Positions 15,519 through 25,082 of a DNA stretch of 46,070 nucleotides are shown piece after piece. The DNA comes from Nitrospinota bacterium. Its GTDB lineage: Bacteria > Nitrospinota > Nitrospinia > UBA9942. The first letter of the stretch is position 1. Every line of letters starts with the position of its first letter. Both the position numbers and the translations under genes were made by a program. The stretch spans positions 1 to 46,070 of the forward strand of contig JACQBS010000102.1 in NCBI GenBank assembly GCA_016194325.1, in the 5' to 3' direction. A model generated the notes under the pieces. It was not told the origin of the DNA. It did not search any database and saw only the letters and a program-made list of their open reading frames with translations.

Positions 15519-17621
15519 ATGTCTGATATTGAAAATCGCATATCAGAATTAGAGGCTGAGATTGCCCGCCTCAAGTCAGAGCTTGAGAAGGCGAGGGAGC
15601 GTGAGCGGAATATAGATGAGACCCGCAGGGCAATGCTCTTTATGCTTGAAGACCTTGAGAGGTCTCAGGAATCGCTTTCAAGGGCAAAGAATGAGTGGGA
15701 GGCAACATTTAACAGTATATCAGATCCGCTATTCGTCCATGACATGGATTTTAAGATTGTGAGGGCAAACAGGGCTTATGCAATGGCTGCAGGAATGGAC
15801 ATCAAAGAGATAGCAGGAAAGGTTTATTATGAAATCTTTCCAAAGATGGAAAAGCCATTCAAGATGTGTCTGAAGGCAAAGGAATTGCAGGAGGAGGAGG
15901 AGGAGGAGGAGGAGTTTTCATATCCTGTTACAAATAGAATATTTAAGGTAAGGTTTTATCCGATTAAAGATGTGAACGGAGGGTATCTCTATTCCATTCA
16001 TATACTTGAGGATGTAACAGAGGCAAAGAGGGCAGCAGATATGCTCCAGATGGCATTCCGCAGGCTTTCCACCCTCTACAAGATAGACCGCTCTGTTTCG
16101 CAGTCGTTAGACTTAAACGATATCCTCAAAGATGGACTCTCTATGGCTCTAAAGACATTTGAAATTGAGGGAGGCGCCATAACACTCATAGACCCTGATG
16201 GAAAGACAATGACAGTCCGCATACATAAAGGTCTTTCAGAGAAATTTGTGAATAATATTCGACAGATAAATATAGATGAGGGTATGTCTGGCAGGGCTGT
16301 AACTGAGAGAAAAGTAATTATTCTCAATGTCTCAGAATACCCTACCGAACGATTGGCTCCGTTTATAATAAAAGAGGGTTTCCAGACTTTGGTGAGCACA
16401 CCACTAATCTCGGCTGGCAGAGTATTCGGTGCATTAACCCTTGCAACACATAAAATAAAAGCCTTTCCATTTGAAGAAACAGAGCTGCTGACATCCATCG
16501 GCATACAACTTGGCGCTGCAGTGCAGAATTCCCTCCTCTTTCAATCGTTAAAGACAAGTGAGGAAAGATACCGCCGATTGGCAGAAACTTCACCGGATAT
16601 GATGTTTCGTTTAGGAAGAGATGGTACCTTTCTGGATTTTAAACCGGCAAAAGGGTTTGAGCCGTATATGCCTCCAGACCAGTTTTTGGGGAAAAGAGTG
16701 TCCGATGTATTACCAGAGAATGTGGCAATACCCGCGGTTGATTACATGGAAAAGGCTTTTCAGACAAATAAGGAGCAGGTCTTTGAATATAAACTGCCAA
16801 TAAAAGGGGAAGTCCTTGATTTCGAAGCGAGGCTTAATGTTATTGCTGAAAATGAGATACTCGCTATTGTTAGAGATATCACTGAAAAGAAACAGGCTGA
16901 GAAGGAGATGGTCCAACAACAAAAACTTGCAACAATGGGTCATCTCATATCAGGGATTACACATGAAATAAAAAATCCGCTCAATATCATATCAGGCAAT
17001 GTCCAGATTCTTGACATGGATGAACAGGACACAGAAAAAAAGAAAATCTATAAGACACTCCTTCAACAGATTGACCGTTCAGTAAAGATAATTGACAATC
17101 TCTTAGGATTTGCCAGAAGGAGGGAGTATGAAATAAAGGATATCAGCATAAATAACCTTATAGAAAGCACCATAAGATTAGTAGAATATGAGATGAAATT
17201 GGAAAATATTATATTTGTAAGGGATTTCAAAAAGGATTTACCTTTTATAAAGGGTGATGCTGACCAGCTTGCACAGGTATTTTTAAACCTGATTAACAAT
17301 GCAAGAGATTCAATGAATGAAAAACAGAAAAGAATAAAGGGCGGAGAATTAAGAATTGAAGGATGGAAGGGTGAAATAAGAATAGCTACAAAAAAAACAG
17401 ACAATGCAATAGAAATAACCTTTACAGATACAGGATTGGGGATTCCGGAGGATAAAGCAGCCAATATGTTCAAGCCATTCTTCACAACAAAAGCAGAAGG
17501 AAAAGGGACAGGGCTTGGATTATCCATTGCAAAGGATATAATAGGAAAACATGGAGGGAAGATTGAATTGAAAAATATGGTAGGGGAGGGGATAAAGTTT
17601 GTAATAATGTTGCCATTATGA
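15519..17621 (+). CDS. PAS-GAF-PAS histidine kinase
   Basis: 700 residues, no membrane helix. An N-terminal coiled coil (ISELEAEIARLKSELEKARERER) leads to PAS 1 (~65-180) with a run of Glu in it, a GAF domain (~190-345, LYKIDRSVSQSLDLNDIL, then VSTPLISAGRVFGALTLAT), PAS 2 (~350-460), HisKA with GITHEIKNPLNIISGN, and HATPase with NNARDSM, DTGLGIP and GTGLGLSIAKDIIGKHGG. The ATG at 15519 is chosen over TTG 15513 because GGGAAGGGA lies at better spacing. It overlaps the next gene by four bases (ATGA), which makes the degenerate HD-GYP receiver its likely partner. Confidence 0.92.
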   Translation: MSDIENRISELEAEIARLKSELEKARERERNIDETRRAMLFMLEDLERSQESLSRAKNEWEATFNSISDPLFVHDMDFKIVRANRAYAMAAGMDIKEIAGKVYYEIFPKMEKPFKMCLKAKELQEEEEEEEEFSYPVTNRIFKVRFYPIKDVNGGYLYSIHILEDVTEAKRAADMLQMAFRRLSTLYKIDRSVSQSLDLNDILKDGLSMALKTFEIEGGAITLIDPDGKTMTVRIHKGLSEKFVNNIRQINIDEGMSGRAVTERKVIILNVSEYPTERLAPFIIKEGFQTLVSTPLISAGRVFGALTLATHKIKAFPFEETELLTSIGIQLGAAVQNSLLFQSLKTSEERYRRLAETSPDMMFRLGRDGTFLDFKPAKGFEPYMPPDQFLGKRVSDVLPENVAIPAVDYMEKAFQTNKEQVFEYKLPIKGEVLDFEARLNVIAENEILAIVRDITEKKQAEKEMVQQQKLATMGHLISGITHEIKNPLNIISGNVQILDMDEQDTEKKKIYKTLLQQIDRSVKIIDNLLGFARRREYEIKDISINNLIESTIRLVEYEMKLENIIFVRDFKKDLPFIKGDADQLAQVFLNLINNARDSMNEKQKRIKGGELRIEGWKGEIRIATKKTDNAIEITFTDTGLGIPEDKAANMFKPFFTTKAEGKGTGLGLSIAKDIIGKHGGKIELKNMVGEGIKFVIMLPL
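15891..15914. repeat. GAG trinucleotide microsatellite in a kinase gene
   Basis: Eight consecutive GAG codons encode an eight-Glu run inside PAS 1. Pure codon repetition suggests recent slippage. Confidence 0.8.
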
Positions 17622-18853
17622 ATAAAATTCCTGTCTTAATAGTTGATGATGAAAAAGATGTATGTGAGATGCTGGAGAGATATCTCAAGTCAAAGGGATA
17701 TGATGTCTCAAGTGCCAATGATGGAAGGGAAGCACTTGAAAAGGTAAAGACCTTTAAGCCTGATGTTGCTCTCCTTGATATCAGGATGCCGAATATGGAT
17801 GGTGTTGAGTGCCTTAGAAGTATAAAAAAAGATTTTCCTGATACAGAGGTGATAATGGCAACAGCAAGTAAAGATATGGCAACAGCAATCTCATGTATGA
17901 AGGAGGGGGCATACGGATACCAGACAAAGCCAATAGACCTATCAAATCTTGCCATTGATATTGAAAGGGCTATAGAGCATAGAAGGCTTGTCCTTGAAAA
18001 TAAGGATTATCAGGTAAATCTTGAAAAAAAGGTAGTTGAGAGGACAAGAGAGGTCCAGATTCTTAACGAGAAATTGAGAGAGAGCTTTATTGCAACTATA
18101 AGAATCTCATCAGGTTTGGTAGAGGTCTATGACCCGTTTCTTGGCGGGCATTCTAAAAGGGTTGCAAGATTGTCGGCAAAGGTCGGCAGTAGAATGAAAC
18201 TTTCTAATCCAGAATTGGTTGATTTAGAAATGGCTGCACTCCTGCATGAAGTTGGGATGATAACAATACCTGAGCAGATAAGAAATGCACCTTTAAAGGA
18301 ACTTAAAACAGAAGAGGTTAAGATTATAAGAAATTATCCTGTATTATCACAGGCTATTCTATCCCCGTCAGAGGAGTTGAACAGGGCAGGTGTTATAATC
18401 CGTCATCATCTGGAACATATAAACGGCACAGGGTTTCCGGATAGCAAGAAAGGCGAAGATATTCCGCTTGGAGCGAAGATTCTTGGTGTGGTTAATGCCT
18501 ATGATGAGCTTGCTACGAGGAGGAGGTTTACATCTGAAAAATTTCCATCTGAGAAGATTAAAGAGGACTTTGTATTTCTTCAGTTAAACCAGCTTGCAGG
18601 GAAACACTATGAGAAAAATATTATTGATATACTTGAAGGTGTTGTAAGCAATTTTATAAAGAAAAAGAGAATTAGAGAATTGTATTCCAGTGATGAATTG
18701 AAGCCCGGTATGGTATTGGCATCAGATATACATTCTAAAGATAGTAAACTGCTCCTTGCAGAGGGGAGTATAATAAACAATATCCAGCTAATAAAAATCC
18801 AGACTTTTTACAGGATGAAATTGCTTGAGCAGAAGATATATGTGCTTGATTAA
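17618..18853 (+). CDS. Response regulator with degenerate HD-GYP domain
   Basis: 411 residues. A receiver (Asp54 in LLDIRMPNMDG, Lys in YQTKPI) and a coiled coil lead into an HD-GYP-like domain (~165-330) as in RpfG c-di-GMP phosphodiesterases, then a ~70-residue C-terminal extension with ELKPGMVLASDI. The landmark motifs have changed: HD is HE (LLHEVGMITIP), HHExxDGxGYP reads HLEHINGTGFP, while NAYDEL is kept. Several metal ligands are therefore altered and catalysis is doubtful. Translation is coupled to the kinase upstream by an ATGA overlap. Confidence 0.9.
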   Translation: MNKIPVLIVDDEKDVCEMLERYLKSKGYDVSSANDGREALEKVKTFKPDVALLDIRMPNMDGVECLRSIKKDFPDTEVIMATASKDMATAISCMKEGAYGYQTKPIDLSNLAIDIERAIEHRRLVLENKDYQVNLEKKVVERTREVQILNEKLRESFIATIRISSGLVEVYDPFLGGHSKRVARLSAKVGSRMKLSNPELVDLEMAALLHEVGMITIPEQIRNAPLKELKTEEVKIIRNYPVLSQAILSPSEELNRAGVIIRHHLEHINGTGFPDSKKGEDIPLGAKILGVVNAYDELATRRRFTSEKFPSEKIKEDFVFLQLNQLAGKHYEKNIIDILEGVVSNFIKKKRIRELYSSDELKPGMVLASDIHSKDSKLLLAEGSIINNIQLIKIQTFYRMKLLEQKIYVLD

Positions 18854-18897
18854 AAATAAGGCTTTTATTTAATGTATAGGAAATTATAAAAAACATA

Positions 18898-19123
18898 TAA
18901 GGAGAAAGGGAGAAGAAGATGGAGAGATGGGGATAAAAAACAAAAAAAGAATCAGGATACAGATGGACACGGACTTAATAAAGTATCAAAGAGTCAAAGT
19001 GTCAAAGTTTTTTTAACTCTGACGCTTTGATACTCTGATACTCTGACACTTTTATTCTATATGTGTTTATCTGTGTTCAATATTTTCTTTTTTCTTCTTT
19101 TCTCCCTTTTCTCCATTCTCCTT
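18898..19123. repeat. Triply nested inverted word array
   Basis: Outer arms are GGAGAAAGGGAGAAG words (18898-18944) facing TTCTCCCTTTTCTCC (19091-19123). Middle arms are GGATACAGATGGACACGGAC (18955-18976) facing ATGTGTTTATCTGTGTTC (19061-19080). Inner arms are AGTATCAAAGAGTCAAAGTG (18982-19010) facing CTTTGATACTCTGATACTC (19015-19051). The array fills nearly the whole convergent gap between the HD-GYP gene and the FimV/SPOR gene (18854-19149). No gene is seen here. Confidence 0.8.
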
Positions 19124-19149
19124 AATCTTTTTCTTTTGTTCAGAGGTCA

Positions 19150-20922
19150 CTATGGCTGGACTATCTTATTCTGGATACCCTTGCTAATTAATTCCTCGGA
19201 TACAGGGCTGGCATTGCTGGTATTGCCGTATGCCCCGATAAGTATCTGATATGAGCATTTATCAGAACTGCATATCATCAATGGATAGGGCGAATACCCC
19301 ATCTCTCTTAATTTTAAAAGTTCTTTGACTGCATCCTCATGTGATTCAAGCATTCCTGTCTCTATTGCATAGGGTAGGTCCAACTCCTTTGCATAATCTG
19401 CATGTCCCTCCTTAGTAATTGCCTTTGCAAATTCCTGTGTCTCCCCCTTTGATGAGAATCTGTCAATCAAGACTCTGTACCATGTACCTTTATCCCCTAA
19501 TTTAAATGATACTTCATAAGCGGAATACCCTTTTTTTCTGTAATAGTTGACCTCCTTTAAGGCAGATTCCCTGTCTCTGAAGGAGGACATATGAATAACA
19601 TACGGATGGGTATTCTGATTATTCTTCTCAATATGCTTATTCCACTTTTCATTCCTTATCTTCCACTCGCCGTTATCATTTTCAAAATAGAGTGTCTTTG
19701 TCCCGATACTCTCCATCTTATCTGATTTGAATCTCTGCCGAAATGATGCTATAAGCAGTTTCTTCTCTTTCCTTATCTGTATACTATCTATAGAGATTTC
19801 AATCCCGTCATGCCTTTTATTGAAATTGCTCTTATACTCCCTCCATGAAGAGAGGTTACTTCCGCCTGATGTAAAACCATTTGAATAATGTGATATATAT
19901 TTTTCTATGTCTTTCGATTCCCAGTCTTTTTTCCAGTCAATTATATTCTGCATTATTGTATCAACACCTGTAAGGTTTTCGGCTAAGAGAGGGATTTCAG
20001 GAATGAAATGAGTTTTTGAGTCAGATAGGGTATTTAATTTTGTCCGCGTAAAAGGACCAACATAACCTGTACCAGATTTAAGTCCAAGAGGCGACAAGAT
20101 TTCTGAGGCATATTTTTTCTGGAATCTTATAACTGCTGACTTTGTCCTTGAGCCGAAATAGCCGGTAATAAGACCTTCCGGATAAATCGAAGAATCCAAT
20201 TTTAAAAGGGCTTGCAGGTTTTTAACATCCTCCCATCTGTCTCCCATCTTCAGGTTCCTTGTAAAGACATAACCGGCCGAACTATTTGAAGCCTCAATTT
20301 CTTCTTTTGTAACCGGCGCATATATCTCTGAATCTTTAGTTTTGGCAAGCGGCTGATTCTCTATTTTTGTTTCTTCTGTCAACTTTGCAGCAGGTTTCTG
20401 AGCAATTCCTTCTTCTATTGAAGGCTGTATCTCTTCAGCCTTCAGTTTATCATCTGCTGAGGGGAGGTTAAGTGAAAGGCTCTTCTGAAAATCTATTGCC
20501 AGAAAATAGTTTTCTAAGATGGTCCCGCCGTTTTGCACTGCCTTGATAATGAGATTAAAGGAGGGCTGGTTAATCGGTTTTGAGGATGAGAGTTTTATAA
20601 TCACCCTCTCTTTGTCAACCGGCTCTAAGGCAAGAGAGAGGCTGTCTACTATCTTAATCCTTTCAATGCCGAGCTTTGCATAGTCATCTTCATTCCCTAT
20701 TGAGACATCTAACCCGCTCTGTCCGTCAACATATACGGGGATTTCTGCCCTAAAGGCTTCATTTAAGGAGCTCTTAACTTCAATAGCACCTATAGAAAAG
20801 GCATCTGCATAAACAGTAAGCAGTAAGCAGTAAGCAGTAAGCAGTAAAAACACCCAATTTTTGTACCAACTGCCAACTGCCAACTGTCTACTGCCTACTG
20901 CATACTGCTTACTGTCTTTCAT
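19150..20922 (-). CDS. FimV-N / peptidoglycan-binding / NTF2-like / SPOR envelope protein
   Basis: 590 residues. Residues 1-23 and the hydrophobic stretch 24-41 (VFLLLTAYCLLLTVYADA) act as a signal peptide or anchor and are encoded by short repeats. Then comes a FimV-like N-terminal domain (SIGAIEVKSSLNEAFRAEIPV) and a low-complexity linker. A PG_binding_1 domain follows (~230-300, DVKNLQALLKL, then GYFGSRTKSAVIRFQKKY), an NTF2-like domain (~320-430, IIDWKKDWESKDIEKYISHY to WKIRNEKWNKH), and one or two SPOR repeats (HPYVIHMSSFRDRESALKEV, then DLPYAIETGMLESHEDAVKEL). It probably binds peptidoglycan at the septum or near a pilus machine. It starts in a TAATG overlap with the receiver upstream, which fixes the start codon. 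Confidence 0.8.
   Translation of the reverse strand: MKDSKQYAVGSRQLAVGSWYKNWVFLLLTAYCLLLTVYADAFSIGAIEVKSSLNEAFRAEIPVYVDGQSGLDVSIGNEDDYAKLGIERIKIVDSLSLALEPVDKERVIIKLSSSKPINQPSFNLIIKAVQNGGTILENYFLAIDFQKSLSLNLPSADDKLKAEEIQPSIEEGIAQKPAAKLTEETKIENQPLAKTKDSEIYAPVTKEEIEASNSSAGYVFTRNLKMGDRWEDVKNLQALLKLDSSIYPEGLITGYFGSRTKSAVIRFQKKYASEILSPLGLKSGTGYVGPFTRTKLNTLSDSKTHFIPEIPLLAENLTGVDTIMQNIIDWKKDWESKDIEKYISHYSNGFTSGGSNLSSWREYKSNFNKRHDGIEISIDSIQIRKEKKLLIASFRQRFKSDKMESIGTKTLYFENDNGEWKIRNEKWNKHIEKNNQNTHPYVIHMSSFRDRESALKEVNYYRKKGYSAYEVSFKLGDKGTWYRVLIDRFSSKGETQEFAKAITKEGHADYAKELDLPYAIETGMLESHEDAVKELLKLREMGYSPYPLMICSSDKCSYQILIGAYGNTSNASPVSEELISKGIQNKIVQP
20813..20916. repeat. Inverted CAGTAAG word array inside the 5' end of the FimV/SPOR gene
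   Basis: Left arm: five CAGTAAG-type words (20813-20848). Right arm: CAACTGC, CTACTGC and TTACTGTC words (20867-20916). On the coding strand the arms encode MKDSKQYAVGSRQLAVGSW and then FLLLTAYCLLLTVY, the hydrophobic core of the signal peptide. Confidence 0.8.
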
Positions 20923-21350
20923 TACCTCTTTTCCCGTATTTTCTTAATAGCGGCATTCATTATCTCTCTCTTCTCCTTAATTATCTCTGCCGCCCTTTTT
21001 ACCTTGTTGGTTATATCGCTTAAATCCTTAAACGGTTTTTCTATATAACTTATGGCACCCTTTTCTATGCATTCAAGCGTCCTTTCAAGAGTTGAATAAC
21101 CTGTAATGATTATTACCTCAATAAAAGGGCTTATAGCTTTTAGCTTTCCGAGGAGCTCTATGCCTGATATCCCTGGCATCATTATATCGGAAATAATGAG
21201 TTGGTACTTAAGTCCCTTGGCCTTTTCAAGTGCATCAGTACCATCAATGGCAGTATCAACCTTGTATCCCTCGCTGTCCAACAAATCTTTAAGTCCGTCC
21301 CTTATATCCTTTTCATCATCTACAACCAATATGTTTAGATCTTGTGCCAT
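20922..21350 (-). CDS. Stand-alone response-regulator receiver
   Basis: 142 residues: VVDDEKD pocket, phosphoacceptor Asp55 in ISDIMMPGISG, Thr in IITGYSTLE, Lys in YIEKPFKDL, and a basic helical tail (KRAAEIIKEKREIMNAAIKK). The ATG at 21350 follows GGGAGG at ideal spacing; a GTG six bases upstream is less likely. Its stop overlaps the start of the FimV/SPOR gene (TAATG), so the two are coupled. A role in regulating an envelope or pilus function is inferred from that. Confidence 0.9.
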   Translation of the reverse strand: MAQDLNILVVDDEKDIRDGLKDLLDSEGYKVDTAIDGTDALEKAKGLKYQLIISDIMMPGISGIELLGKLKAISPFIEVIIITGYSTLERTLECIEKGAISYIEKPFKDLSDITNKVKRAAEIIKEKREIMNAAIKKIREKR

Positions 21351-21369
21351 AAACACCTCCCTCTTTTTA

Positions 21370-21415
21370 AGGTATTAGGTTATAGGTATTAGGTTTTAAA
21401 CCTAACACCTAATCC
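21370..21415. repeat. Inverted GGTATTAGGTT word array
   Basis: AAGGTATTAGGTTATAGGTATTAGG-type words (from 21370) face CCTAACACCTAATCC (21400-21415) in the gap between cvpA and the receiver gene. Confidence 0.7.
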
Positions 21416-22005
21416 CTGCTTTTTATTAATTCATCCAACTTTTTTCTATCCGTATCTGATACCTCGTCTCTATGCTTAAAGATTTCATTTGAGGATGAAA
21501 TAAATCTGTCCATCTTTACACCCCCCCTTAATTCCTTAACAAATTCTACAGGTGATGCACCTGTGAGTTTTTTATTTAAAATGACTATATATTTTGCTGT
21601 CCATGATTTTGATATATAGTCTCTTGTATAGGGAATGGCAGATAAAAAGAGTATGATGATGGATAGTATTATAATACCCTTTGCCGCACCGATTATGCCG
21701 CCTGCCGCCCTGTCAACAACAGTCAGGGTTACAGATACATTTAAGACCATCTGAATAAGTTTTCCTATAAGTATTACTGCAATAAATACGACAATAAATA
21801 TTATTACAAAGCTTACCCATTTTGAGATTGATGGATTAAGCACCTTTGCAGTATAAACGGATATCGGGAGATAGTAATTTACTGCAGCAATATAGCCTAT
21901 TGCAATAGAGGCTAAGGAAAATACCTCCTTTACAAGCCCTCTGTATATACTGTAGGCTATACATCCGATTAAAATCAAGATAAAAATTATATCTAACCAG
22001 TTCAT
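21409..22005 (-). CDS. CvpA family inner-membrane protein
   Basis: 198 residues with four predicted membrane helices. It opens with the CvpA pattern (MNWLDIIFILILIGCIAYSIYRGLVKEVFSL, a helix then G-x3-E), followed by VDRAAGGIIGAAKGI before the last helix and a polar tail. CvpA proteins support envelope integrity and were first named for colicin V production. Its start overlaps the stop of the epimerase gene by four bases (ATGA). It precedes the receiver and FimV/SPOR genes on the same strand. Confidence 0.85.
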   Translation of the reverse strand: MNWLDIIFILILIGCIAYSIYRGLVKEVFSLASIAIGYIAAVNYYLPISVYTAKVLNPSISKWVSFVIIFIVVFIAVILIGKLIQMVLNVSVTLTVVDRAAGGIIGAAKGIIILSIIILFLSAIPYTRDYISKSWTAKYIVILNKKLTGASPVEFVKELRGGVKMDRFISSSNEIFKHRDEVSDTDRKKLDELIKSRD

Positions 22006-22937
22006 GATTTTTGTCCCTTAAACCATTCCACTGTCCTTTTAAGCCCCTCTCTAAAATCAATCTTTGGCCTGTAGCCAATTAAATCCCTCGCAATGCTTAT
22101 ATCAGCCTGCGAATGTCTTATATCTCCTGACCTCGGCTCTATAAACTGAGGATTAGCCTTATTGCCTGTAAGGTAAGATACCTCTGTTAAAAGACGATTT
22201 AGGGTATATCTGTTTCCACAGGCGATATTAAAAACTTTACCGGAAGATTTGTCATTCCTGCACGATAGAATGTTTGCATCTACTACATTATCTATAAAGG
22301 TAAAATCCCTTGACTGCTCCCCATCGCCATATACAACAGGACTATTGTGCTGTAATACGGCATTGATGAATTTAGGAATGACAGCGGCATACTGAGATTC
22401 CGGGTCCTGAAATGGGCCAAATACATTAAAATATCTCAAAGAAACTGTGGGGAGTTTATATACCTTATAAAAGACACTGCAGTAATATTCACCTGTAAGT
22501 TTTGTTACTGCATATGGGGATTGTGGATTTGGAGGCATATCTTCTCTCTTTGGCAATATCGGTGTATCGCCATAGACAGAGGACGATGAGGCATAAACGA
22601 ACCTTTTTATTTTTGAATTTTTTGCAGCATTTAACAAATTTAAGGTGCCTGTTACATTTACATCATTGGCGGTTATAGGGTCTTTGATAGACCGTGGGAC
22701 AGATGGGAGTGCGGCCTGATGAATTATGAAATCTATATCTTTCGCAGCCTTTAAAACAGTCTCGGTGTCTCTTATATCCCCTTCTATTAAATCTATTTTA
22801 TCCTTTATCTCATCAATATTATTTCTTTTTCCTGTAGAAAAATTATCAATGACCCTGACTGATTCACCATCTCTAACCAGTCTCTTCGCTATGTTAGAAC
22901 CTATAAAACCAGCACCACCAGTTATGAGGTAATTCAT
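22002..22937 (-). CDS. NAD-dependent nucleotide-sugar epimerase (GalE/WbpP-like)
   Basis: 311 residues, extended short-chain dehydrogenase. Rossmann motif TGGAGFIGS is at 6-14, IEGDIRDTE follows, then the catalytic SSSVYG with Tyr in YAVTKLTGEYY (YxxxK). The C-terminal half contains RYFNVFGPFQDP and GDGEQSRDFTFIDNVVDA, a signature of UDP-glucose/GlcNAc 4-epimerases. It probably supplies sugars for surface polysaccharide. It follows the atp operon on the same strand, separated by a repeat hairpin, and is coupled to cvpA. Confidence 0.88.
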   Translation of the reverse strand: MNYLITGGAGFIGSNIAKRLVRDGESVRVIDNFSTGKRNNIDEIKDKIDLIEGDIRDTETVLKAAKDIDFIIHQAALPSVPRSIKDPITANDVNVTGTLNLLNAAKNSKIKRFVYASSSSVYGDTPILPKREDMPPNPQSPYAVTKLTGEYYCSVFYKVYKLPTVSLRYFNVFGPFQDPESQYAAVIPKFINAVLQHNSPVVYGDGEQSRDFTFIDNVVDANILSCRNDKSSGKVFNIACGNRYTLNRLLTEVSYLTGNKANPQFIEPRSGDIRHSQADISIARDLIGYRPKIDFREGLKRTVEWFKGQKS

Positions 22938-22946
22938 AAGAAACCT

Positions 22947-23026
22947 ACAACTAACAACTTACAACTTATAACTGATAATCAATGTATATTAATAGTTGTT
23001 TGTTGTTAGTTGTCAGTTATAAGTTA
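22947..23026. repeat. Inverted ACAACTTA word array at the end of the atp operon
   Basis: CTACAACTAACAACTTACAAC (22947-22967) and following words face GTTGTTTGTTGTTAGTTG (22993-23026). The right arm runs into the last codons of atpC. It could act as a transcript-end hairpin. Confidence 0.7.
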
Positions 23027-23437
23027 TTTTCCTATCCTTCCGGCCACTTGCATTCTTACCATTGTCTTTTCCAGTGTTGCCTCTGCAAGCTTAAATTGGC
23101 TCTCCTCTGCATCTTTCTTTGCCAGTATAGCCAGTGCCCTCGCCCTTGCCTCCTCAGCCCTCTTTGTATCTATCTCTTCGGCTATTTCTGCGGCCTCTGC
23201 CAGTATGGTTACCTGCGATGGTCCTACCTCTGCATATCCCCAGCTTACCGCAATGTATTTAGTTGCATTGTCTTTTTTGTAGGATATTTCGCCAATCTTC
23301 AAGGTGGTTAAAAATGGTGTGTGGCCAGGGAGGACACCAAATTCCCCCTCGGTTCCGGGGGCTGTGACCTCGTCTACCCACTCTTTTATCAATGCCCTCT
23401 CAGGAGTAACTATTTCAAGTAAGATCTTATTTTCCAT
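23024..23437 (-). CDS. atpC: ATP synthase F1 epsilon subunit
   Basis: 137 residues, the usual length. The beta-sandwich motif LLEIVTPERAL leads to the family landmark GEFGVLPGHTPFLTTLKIGEI, followed by the C-terminal helical hairpin (KRAEEARARALAIL). The start is taken at ATG 23437 (MENKILLEI); the frame extends nine codons further, but that part is repeat-derived. There is no ribosome binding site in the repeat-filled leader, which is odd for an operon gene. Confidence 0.93.
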   Translation of the reverse strand: MENKILLEIVTPERALIKEWVDEVTAPGTEGEFGVLPGHTPFLTTLKIGEISYKKDNATKYIAVSWGYAEVGPSQVTILAEAAEIAEEIDTKRAEEARARALAILAKKDAEESQFKLAEATLEKTMVRMQVAGRIGK

Positions 23438-23448
23438 AGATGTTTTTT

Positions 23449-23534
23449 GGCCACTGACAAACACGGACTTTTTAAACCGCTTAAGCCGTTTAAACTGTTT
23501 TAACCTTTTTAATGAGTCAGTGAAAGTCTGTGGC
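23449..23534. repeat. Inverted word array between atpD and atpC
   Basis: GCCACTGACAAACACGGAC (from 23450) faces GAGTCAGTGAAAGTCTGTGGC (to 23534). Inside are AAACCGCTTAAGCCGTTTAAAC-type palindromic words. Confidence 0.7.
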
Positions 23535-23543
23535 TAAATTTCT

Positions 23544-24974
<1,431 letters not shown>

Positions 24975-24989
24975 TTAAAATAAAAAATT

Positions 24990-25068
24990 AGCCACAGATT
25001 TAACAGATTTTTAAAAATATTTCATTTTAAGTCTTATCTGTGTCCATCAGTGTTAATCTGTGGTTAAT
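24990..25068. repeat. Inverted CACAGATT word array between atpG and atpD
   Basis: AGCCACAGATTTAACAGATT (24990-25009) faces TTATCTGTGTCCATCAGTG and TTAATCTGTGG (25033-25068). Confidence 0.7.
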
Positions 25069-25082
25069 TAGTCTTTGTCTTT

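Noticed and set aside
18898..19123. Possible small-RNA gene in the convergent gap
   Set aside because: The structure is fully explained by nested word repeats; no promoter or independent terminator seen.
23438..23464. Nine-codon extension of AtpC
   Set aside because: Repeat-derived and absent from the family; ATG 23437 gives the normal start.
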